DNA from: Phytohabitans sp036906915
Lineage (GTDB): Bacteria > Actinomycetota > Actinomycetes > Mycobacteriales > Micromonosporaceae
Assembly: GCF_036906915.1 (NCBI RefSeq)
Contig: NZ_JBAKHX010000086.1
Coordinates: forward strand, 1 to 32,536
Reading direction: 5' to 3'
Length of the DNA stretch: 32,536 nt
The notes under the pieces are model-generated. The model saw only the letters and a program-made list of their open reading frames with translations. It did no database searches and was not told where the DNA came from. Positions within the stretch are counted from its first letter, which is position 1. Each line of letters begins with the position of its first letter. Position numbers and translations under genes: made by a program. This document shows positions 24,419-30,500 of this stretch, one piece after another.

Positions 24419-25012
24419 CGGCCGTCGGCCAGCTCTTTTACCCGACGCCGGCGCCCGGCCAAACCGTCACGGTGACGCTGGAGGCGCTGATGGAGCGCGA
24501 CCCCGCCGCGGCCGCCGGCCCGCTGGCGGCCGTCGGCAAGGCGTTGCGCCGCATGCACACGACGCCCGCCACCGAATACGGCCGCGTGGCCGACCTGGCC
24601 GGCGGCGCGACGCCCGCGACCCGGCCCCCGGATCGCCGTGCACCTTCGCGACCTCCGCGAGGCGGTTCCCGCGCGTACCGGCTACGGGCTCGTGCACGGC
24701 GAGCTCGGGCCCGACCACGTGCTGGTCACGGCGGATGGCGAGCCCGTGGTCATCGACTTCGAGGACCTGACGTACTTCGACGTCGAGTGGGACCACGCCT
24801 GGCTGGAGATGCGCTTCCGCGACGCCTACCCCGCGCTGTGGCCGGTACCGGTCGAACCGCACCGGATGGCGCTGTAGCGGTACGCGCAGGTGCTGTCGCT
24901 GATCGAGGGTCCACTGCGGATCGCGGACACCGACTTCCCCGAGCGGCAATGGATGCTCGACCTGGCCGACTGGAACATCGGCAAGGCGCTGGCACCGCTC
25001 CGAGGGAAATGA
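24415..25012 (+). pseudogene. Phosphotransferase (APH-like) gene, truncated, frameshifted and with an in-frame stop
   Basis: Three pieces of one kinase-fold protein. Frame 1 (24415 to about 24630) gives TVTLEALMERDPAAAAGP and VGKALRRMHTTPATEYGRV. A one-base shift near 24625-24640 leads to the catalytic part, LVHGELGPDHVLVTADGEP then VVIDFEDLTYFDVEWDHAWL. A TAG at 24875-24877 interrupts it, and the same frame resumes as RYAQVLSLIEGPLRIADTDF, ending APLRGK at 25012. The N-terminal lobe is missing. In the actinobacterial subgroup with HGELGPDHVL in place of the classical catalytic loop, substrates are unknown. Confidence 0.8.
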
Positions 25013-25054
25013 TCAAGGGATTCGCGACCCGCCACGCCGGGTAAGGGCGAAGGC

Positions 25055-26461
25055 GTGCGCACGAGCGAAGCCCTGCCGCGGGTCGACAGCGCCGCGAGCC
25101 CCAACGGCTTGCGGGCCTGGCCGCTCGCGGTGGTGCTCGGCTGCGCCTCGTTCCTCGTGCTCTTCGACAGCCTGGCGCTCGCCACCGCCCTGCCCTCCAT
25201 CGGCGCCGACCTCGGGCTCGGCCCGAGCGCGTTGCAGTGGGTCGTCAGCCTGTACTCGCTCAGCATCGGCGCCTTGTTGATCCTCGGCGGGCGCACCAGC
25301 GACCTGTGGGGCCGGCGCCGCGTGCTCGTCGCCAGCCTCGCCGTCACCACCGCCGCCGGGCTGCTCGCCGGCCTCGCGCCAAGCCTGCCGCTGCTGCTGG
25401 CCGGGCGGGTACTGCAAGGCGTGGCCGCCGCGTTCGCGCTTCCGGCCGCGCTGTCCATCGCCGGCACCGCCTACCCCACTGAGCCGTGGCGCAGCCGCGT
25501 GTTCGCGGTGATGGCGTTCGCGGCGTGGTCCGCCGGCCTGGCCGGCGCCATCCTGGGCGGGATCATCACCGTCCACCTTGGCTGGCGGTGGGTGTTTCTG
25601 GTGACCGTGCCCGTCGGCGCCGCGGCGTTCGCCGCCGCGCTGGCGCTGCTACCAGCCGACCCGCCGCGCCGCGACCGGTCCGAGCGGCTCGACGTCGCCG
25701 GTGCCGTACTGGCCAGCGCCGGACTGGTCGCCCTTCTCGGCGGGCTGTCGCAGCTGGGCGAGGGCGCGCACGCGGGCCGCGCCGGACTCCTGCTGTGCCT
25801 GGCGGCGGCGCTGCTCGGCGCGCTGGTCGTCGTGGAGCGGCGGGCGGCGTATCCCCTGGTGAAGCCACACCTGCTGCGCTCGCGCCGGATCGTGGGCGGC
25901 TGCCTGGCCTTCGCCGCCTACTGCGCCGGCTACACCGCCGTCATCGTGGTCGGCAGCCTTCATCTGCAGGAGGAGCACGGGCTGTCCGCCGCGCGCACCG
26001 GCATGGTGCTGTCGCCTGTGCTGCTGGGCGGCATCGTCAGCTCGGCGCTGTCGACCCGGCTGCTGCGCCGGTTCTCGTCGCGAACCGTGGTCGCCGCCTC
26101 CATCGCGCTGTGCGCCCTGACCCTCGCCATGATGGCGGCCCTGAGTGGCGGCTCGGTGGCAGCGCTCGTGCCGTGGCTGGTCCTGTGGGGAGTGTGCTCC
26201 GGACCGGTGTACGTGCGGCTGTTTCGGGAGTGCGTGACCAACGTGGCGGAGAGCGACCGCGGCACCGCGTCGGGACTGCTGGAGTCGATGAGCCACATCG
26301 GCGGCGGTATCGCGGTGGCGGCGTACCTGACGCTGCTCGGCGCCGGCGTGGGGTACGGGGTGACGAAGCTGGTGGGGGCGCTGGTCGTGGTGGCCGGCGC
26401 GGCGGTCGCGCTGTTTCTGCTCCCCCGCTCCGACGGGCAGCTCAGCCAGCCAGGTCGGTGA
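25055..26461 (+). CDS. MFS drug-efflux-type transporter (DHA2-like)
   Basis: A 468-residue transporter with about 13-14 predicted membrane segments, probably the DHA2 (EmrB/QacA) group that exports drugs by proton exchange. Motif A is GGRTSDLWGRRRV near residues 78-90. The first segment (VVLGCASFLVLFDSLALATA) and the motif-C-like stretch AWSAGLAGAILGGIITVHLGWRWVF are typical. It starts at GTG 25055. The last 20 bp overlap an aminotransferase remnant on the other strand. No regulator is adjacent, so its substrate is open. Confidence 0.88.
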   Translation: MRTSEALPRVDSAASPNGLRAWPLAVVLGCASFLVLFDSLALATALPSIGADLGLGPSALQWVVSLYSLSIGALLILGGRTSDLWGRRRVLVASLAVTTAAGLLAGLAPSLPLLLAGRVLQGVAAAFALPAALSIAGTAYPTEPWRSRVFAVMAFAAWSAGLAGAILGGIITVHLGWRWVFLVTVPVGAAAFAAALALLPADPPRRDRSERLDVAGAVLASAGLVALLGGLSQLGEGAHAGRAGLLLCLAAALLGALVVVERRAAYPLVKPHLLRSRRIVGGCLAFAAYCAGYTAVIVVGSLHLQEEHGLSAARTGMVLSPVLLGGIVSSALSTRLLRRFSSRTVVAASIALCALTLAMMAALSGGSVAALVPWLVLWGVCSGPVYVRLFRECVTNVAESDRGTASGLLESMSHIGGGIAVAAYLTLLGAGVGYGVTKLVGALVVVAGAAVALFLLPRSDGQLSQPGR

Positions 26462-26620
26462 ACACCTTTACCGCGCGGTCCAGCTCACGGTCGATTCGAG
26501 CAGCAGGTGGTCGGTCACGGCGGCGAGGGTGGTGCGGGTCATGAACGCCGCCCCCGCGTTGTCCAAATGCGTCCGGTATGCACATCCGGGCGTGTCACGC
26601 CGCAGCGCCTCGACGTCCAC
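26442..26620 (-). pseudogene. Aminotransferase class V remnant with large internal deletion
   Basis: From a GTG at 26620 the frame reads VDVEALRRDTPGCAYRTHLD, then NAGAAFMTRTTLAAVTDHLL, the N-terminus of a PLP-dependent class V aminotransferase/cysteine desulfurase-like enzyme. After LLLEST the frame breaks. One frame over, ELDRAVKVFTDLAG and a stop follow, which fits the last helix of such a protein. The PLP-binding core, some 300 residues, is gone. The remnant lies convergent to the MFS gene and overlaps its last 20 bp. Confidence 0.65.
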
Positions 26621-26724
26621 CTTCGATCCCCCCAATGTCTGCCTGTGCGACCCCTTCCGCACCCTCAGTGACGAACTTACATTCTGGGATGTCCAAGCTT
26701 TCGTTCCCGAGAGGAGAACACACC

Positions 26725-28317
26725 GTGGTGTCCCGCTCGTTACGACGACGCCTGGGCGGCGCGGCCGCCGTGGCCGTACTGCTGGGTACCTTCGCTGTCG
26801 CCAGCCCGGCCCAAGCGTCCGGCGGCAACGACGTCAAGAAGCTGACCACTTCCGTCACGCTGGCTGGCCTCCTGCGCCACCTCGTGGCGTTTCAGGCCAT
26901 CGCCACCCTCAACGGGGGCAACCGCGCGTCCGGTGGACCCGGATACGACCGCAGCGCGGACTACGTCGCGACACTGATGAAGCACGCCGGATACACGGTC
27001 ACCCGCCAGCCGTTCCAGTTCAACTTCTGCGAGGACACCGGCTCGTCGTTCGCGCAGAACTCCCCCACCCCGACGACGTACGTCGACCAGACCGACTACG
27101 ACGTGCTGGACTGCTCGGGCAACGGCACCGCCACCGGCCTGGTCGTCCCGGTCGACCTCGCGCTCACCACGCCGAACGCCAGCTCGTCCGGCTGCGAGGC
27201 GACCGACTTCACCCCGGCGGTCAGCGGCAACATCGCGCTGCTGCAGCGCGGCACGTGCCCGTTCGGGCAGAAGGTCGCCAATGCGGAGGCCGCGGGGGCG
27301 ATCGGTGCCATCCTCATGAACCAGGGCAACACCACCGGACCCGACCGCCAGGACCTGTTCTTCGGCACCCTGGGCAACCCGGTCGGCATCCCGGCCGTCT
27401 CAGTGTCGTACCCCATGGGTGTCGCGTTCGCCGGCACGCCGAACCTCAACGTCACCATCACTACGCAGACCATCGCCGAGGTACGCGAAACCGAAAACGT
27501 CTTCGCCGAGTCGCGGTGGGGTGACCCTAACGAGGTCGTCATGGTGGGCGCGCACCTGGACTCCGAGCCGGACACCGCCGGCATCAACGACAACGGCACC
27601 GGCAGTGCCGGCATCCTCGAGGTCGCGCTGCAGATGCGGAAGACGCAGACGAAGAACAAGGTGCGGTTCGCGTGGTGGGGCGCTGAGGAGTCCAACCTGT
27701 CCGGCTCGACGTTCTACGTCAACAACCTGACCGACGCGGAGCACGCCGCGATCGCCCTGTACCTCAACTTCGACATGATCGGATCGCCCAATTACACGTT
27801 CGGCGTGTACGACGGCGACGACTCGGCCGCCGAGGGCAGCGGCCCCGGCCCGGCCGGCTCGGCGCAGATCGAGGCGGTATTCCAGGCGTTCTTCGCGGCG
27901 CGCGGGGAGGCCACCGCCGCGTCGGACTTCACCGGCCGTTCCGACTACGGCCCGTTCATCGCCACCGGCATCCCGGCCGGCGGCCTGTTCACCGGCGCCG
28001 AGGTGCGAAAGACCGAGGCCGATGTCGCGCTGTGGGGCGGGGTCGCGGGTGCCCAGTACGACCCGTGCTACCACGCGCCGTGCGACAGCCTGACGCCCGA
28101 ACGCGACGGCGCCGACGCCGCGCTCTACCGCCAGCTGCGGCAGGAGTACCGGCTGTTCGGCAACGTAAACACGTTCGCGTTCGACACGAACGCGGACGCC
28201 GTGGCGACGGCGGTCGCCACGTTCGCGAACGACACGTCCAGCATCCCGCCGCGCCCGGCGGCCCTGTCAGCGGCGGCTTCGACGGCCGCGCCGGCACGCG
28301 GCCAGCTGGTGGAGTAG
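26725..28317 (+). CDS. Secreted M28 aminopeptidase with PA domain
   Basis: A 530-residue exported zinc peptidase. The signal peptide spans residues 1-31 (RSLRRR start, SPAQA cut site). A PA domain lies at about 140-235 (GNIALLQRGTCPFGQKVANA). The M28 domain follows with two-metal ligands in order: H277 (GAHLDSEPD), bridging D289 (INDNGTGSAG), catalytic pair E321/E322 (WGAEESNLSGS), D350 (NFDMIGSPN) and H450 (CYHAPCDS). All are present, so it should be active. The start is GTG at 26725, with GAGGAG 8 nt upstream; ATG at 26689 is possible but gives a poorer signal peptide. Confidence 0.9.
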   Translation: MVSRSLRRRLGGAAAVAVLLGTFAVASPAQASGGNDVKKLTTSVTLAGLLRHLVAFQAIATLNGGNRASGGPGYDRSADYVATLMKHAGYTVTRQPFQFNFCEDTGSSFAQNSPTPTTYVDQTDYDVLDCSGNGTATGLVVPVDLALTTPNASSSGCEATDFTPAVSGNIALLQRGTCPFGQKVANAEAAGAIGAILMNQGNTTGPDRQDLFFGTLGNPVGIPAVSVSYPMGVAFAGTPNLNVTITTQTIAEVRETENVFAESRWGDPNEVVMVGAHLDSEPDTAGINDNGTGSAGILEVALQMRKTQTKNKVRFAWWGAEESNLSGSTFYVNNLTDAEHAAIALYLNFDMIGSPNYTFGVYDGDDSAAEGSGPGPAGSAQIEAVFQAFFAARGEATAASDFTGRSDYGPFIATGIPAGGLFTGAEVRKTEADVALWGGVAGAQYDPCYHAPCDSLTPERDGADAALYRQLRQEYRLFGNVNTFAFDTNADAVATAVATFANDTSSIPPRPAALSAAASTAAPARGQLVE

Positions 28318-28326
28318 TCAGTCAGG

Positions 28327-28370
28327 GGGCGGCGCGCACAGCCAGCGTGATCGGTGTGGGCGCGCCGCCC
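28327..28370. terminator. Hairpin between convergent M28 and YidC genes
   Basis: An 11-bp GC stem (28327-28337 with 28360-28370; GGGCGGCGCGC) and a 22-nt loop, 9 nt after the M28 stop. It lies in the short region between two convergent genes and may end both transcripts. Confidence 0.5.
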
Positions 28371-28398
28371 TCCGCGAACCGCCGCGTCTCCGTACCAG

Positions 28399-29079
28399 TC
28401 AGCGATCTCGTCGTACGCCGAGCAGCACCGTGTACGGCAGCAGCGGCAGGATGCGGCCGATCGCCGCGGCGGGGTTGGGGGCGTCGCCGGTCGCGGGCGT
28501 GCTCGCCGCCGCCGTCTCGGCCGCCGTCCGTCGCATCCGGCGCGACGTCACCCATGCCAGAGCGGCGAGAGCGGCGAACAGCGCGAGGAAGACGCCGTTC
28601 GCGCCGTCCGCCGCGTGCTGCCCAAGCCGTACCCCGAACAGTCGGCCGTCGAGCAGTGTGTTTCCTTCCCCGCCGACGGTGGACGCGGTGAACAGCCGGT
28701 ACATGACGAAGAAGAACGGGGCCTGCAACAGCGCGGGCAGGCACCCGGCGAGCGGCGTCGTGCCTGCGTCCCGGTACAGCGTGGCCACCTCGGTCCGCAG
28801 CCGGGCCGGGTCGTCGCCGTGCCGCTGGCGCAGCGCGTTGAGCTTCGGCGCGAGGGCCGCCTGGCGCCGCTGGCCGCGGGCCTGTGCCCAGCTCAACGGC
28901 GCGATGACGAGGCGGACGAGGGCGGTGAACAGGACGATGGCGGCGGCCGTCGCGGCGGACCCGGCGACCGGGGCGACGAGGTCGGCGATGGCGGTGACGG
29001 CTTGGTACGCGGTGCCGGCAGCGCCGTCGATCGGAGCGAAAGCGAGCGTGGTGGAGGCAGGCATGGTGACGGCAGGCAT
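28399..29079 (-). CDS. YidC/Oxa1-family membrane insertase paralogue, C-terminus apparently lost
   Basis: A 226-residue protein with the YidC core that helps membrane proteins insert. Visible are AAAIVLFTALVRLVIAPLSW with the conserved arginine of the first core helix, the cytoplasmic hairpin ARGQRRQAALAPKLNALRQR, GTTPLAGCLPALLQAPFFFV (second core helix) and FLALFAALAALAWVTSRRM. It stops after RILPLLPYTVLLGVRRDR, where relatives have a final membrane helix. Another frame continues past the stop to 28322 (TGTETRRFAEGGAPTPITLA) without resemblance to YidC. A small deletion or frameshift probably removed the end. ATG at 29079 has GAGGGG upstream; 29064 is an alternative. It lies 63 nt after the subtilase stop, on the same strand. 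Confidence 0.75.
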   Translation of the reverse strand: MPAVTMPASTTLAFAPIDGAAGTAYQAVTAIADLVAPVAGSAATAAAIVLFTALVRLVIAPLSWAQARGQRRQAALAPKLNALRQRHGDDPARLRTEVATLYRDAGTTPLAGCLPALLQAPFFFVMYRLFTASTVGGEGNTLLDGRLFGVRLGQHAADGANGVFLALFAALAALAWVTSRRMRRTAAETAAASTPATGDAPNPAAAIGRILPLLPYTVLLGVRRDR

Positions 29080-29142
29080 GGTGGACCCCTCGGCAGGTGT
29101 TTGCGGATGGTGCGGCCCGGATGCCTGATCACGGGAAGGGTT

Positions 29143-30456
29143 TCAGCGGGGGTGCAGGACGGCGCCCACGCCCAGGCGGGCCGCGCGCTGGCCGTCGGCC
29201 ACCAGTGCCGCCGCCGCGTCGCGGCCGTTCTCGCCCGTGTGCGACATGCGGGCCGCGATCAGGCCGGCCACCAACGGCGTCGAGAATGACGTGCCGCTCC
29301 ACCGCGCCATCCCGGTGAACGACTCGACCCGCGGCTTGGGGACGTCGGGCGGGATGTTGGGCGCCTCCTGGTAGGTGTACGTGCCGACCGGGAACGCGTT
29401 GACCAGGTTCTCGCCGGGCGCGGAAACGTCGACCCAGCCGCCGTGGTTGCTGAACTCGGCAAGCCCGTCCCACTTGCTGTTGAGCGCGCCGACCGAGACG
29501 CTGAACGGTGAAGCCGCGGGCCAGAACGGCACCCGGCTGGCGTCGTTGCCGGCGGCGGCCACGAGCACCACGCCCTTGTGCTGGCGCAGCACCGTGCGGT
29601 TGAAGGCGTCGAACGCCAGCAGGCCCGCGTTGCGGTACGTGCGGGTGCCGGCGGAGAGGCAGATGATGTCGGGGCTCTGGGTGGCCAGCACCCGGGCCAG
29701 CTCCCGCACCACCTCGGTCTCGGCGAGCGCGCCGCCCTGCCAGAACGCGGACGTCACGTACACCTCGGCCCGCGGCGCCAGGCACCGGATGACGCCGGCG
29801 ATGAACGTGCCGTGCCCCGCGTACTTGAGCAGGCCGCCCGGTGTGATGGCCGGGTCGGGCTCGCCGTCGACCCGGTCGAGCCAGCGGTGCCGCAGTGGCG
29901 CGTCAGGGTCCAGGCCGGTGTCGACGACGACCACCCGTACGCCCTGGCCGGCGGCCAGGTCGAGCGTCGGGGCGGGGTCGGGCGTAGTCGCGTCGACGGG
30001 CTCCGGCTCGACGGCCGGGCACCGCGACACGACGTCCGAAATGGACAGTATGTGCTCGGGCCCGGCCGCCCCCTCGCCGAGGCCGCCGTCGCCGTCGAGC
30101 AGGCGGTCGAGGGCGGAGCGCATCTCGGTGTTCGCGCTCAGTGGAAGCCGCCGCACCCCCGCCACGGCGGGCGCCGCCACGCGCTCGCGGTCGAACTGCC
30201 CACCGAGGATCCGGATCGCGTGGTCGGCAAGCTCCTCCCGCACCAGGATCCACCCCTTGCGGTACAGGTAGCCGCCCTCCGGATCCTCGGCCACGTCGTC
30301 GCCGAACGCCTCCAGGATGTGCCTGGTCTGGTCGCGCAGCCGGCGCGCCGCGACCCCCTCCGGATCGCGGGCGAGCGCTCTCGCGGCGGCCCGGCGCAGC
30401 CCTTCCTTGGCTTCTTGGCCCTGGTAGCGCCTGCGCCAGCGGTTCCAGAAGCTCAT
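29143..30456 (-). CDS. Intracellular S8 (subtilisin-like) serine protease
   Basis: A 437-residue protease. The catalytic triad is complete: D179 (VVVVDTGLD), H215 (GHGTFIAGVI), S390 (SGTSFSTPLVAGL), with oxyanion N304 (AAAGNDAS). No signal peptide or membrane segment is seen; residues 1-50 are strongly basic and helical, so it should stay in the cytoplasm. Residues about 62-92 (YLYRKGWILVREELADHAIR) may be an inhibitor I9-like propeptide, which would keep the enzyme inactive until cut. ATG at 30456 has GGAGG 4 nt upstream. It is divergent, by 41 nt, from a TPR/CHAT protein. Caspase-like or CHAT proteins with subtilases suggest a protease cascade, but this is inferred. Confidence 0.92.
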   Translation of the reverse strand: MSFWNRWRRRYQGQEAKEGLRRAAARALARDPEGVAARRLRDQTRHILEAFGDDVAEDPEGGYLYRKGWILVREELADHAIRILGGQFDRERVAAPAVAGVRRLPLSANTEMRSALDRLLDGDGGLGEGAAGPEHILSISDVVSRCPAVEPEPVDATTPDPAPTLDLAAGQGVRVVVVDTGLDPDAPLRHRWLDRVDGEPDPAITPGGLLKYAGHGTFIAGVIRCLAPRAEVYVTSAFWQGGALAETEVVRELARVLATQSPDIICLSAGTRTYRNAGLLAFDAFNRTVLRQHKGVVLVAAAGNDASRVPFWPAASPFSVSVGALNSKWDGLAEFSNHGGWVDVSAPGENLVNAFPVGTYTYQEAPNIPPDVPKPRVESFTGMARWSGTSFSTPLVAGLIAARMSHTGENGRDAAAALVADGQRAARLGVGAVLHPR

Positions 30457-30472
30457 GGTGCCTCCATGTCTG

Positions 30473-30500
30473 CGATGCTTCGATCTACGATTTATCGATG
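30473..30500. promoter_or_regulatory. CGAT repeats and leaderless-type promoter of the CHAT gene
   Basis: CGAT occurs at 30473, 30481, 30488 and 30496, spaced 8, 7 and 8 bp, in a gap of only 41 bp between divergent starts. TACGAT (30486-30491) is a TANNNT -10 box exactly 6 nt before the ATG at 30498, so transcription would begin at the start codon (leaderless mRNA). A -35 box is not obvious. Confidence 0.5.
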
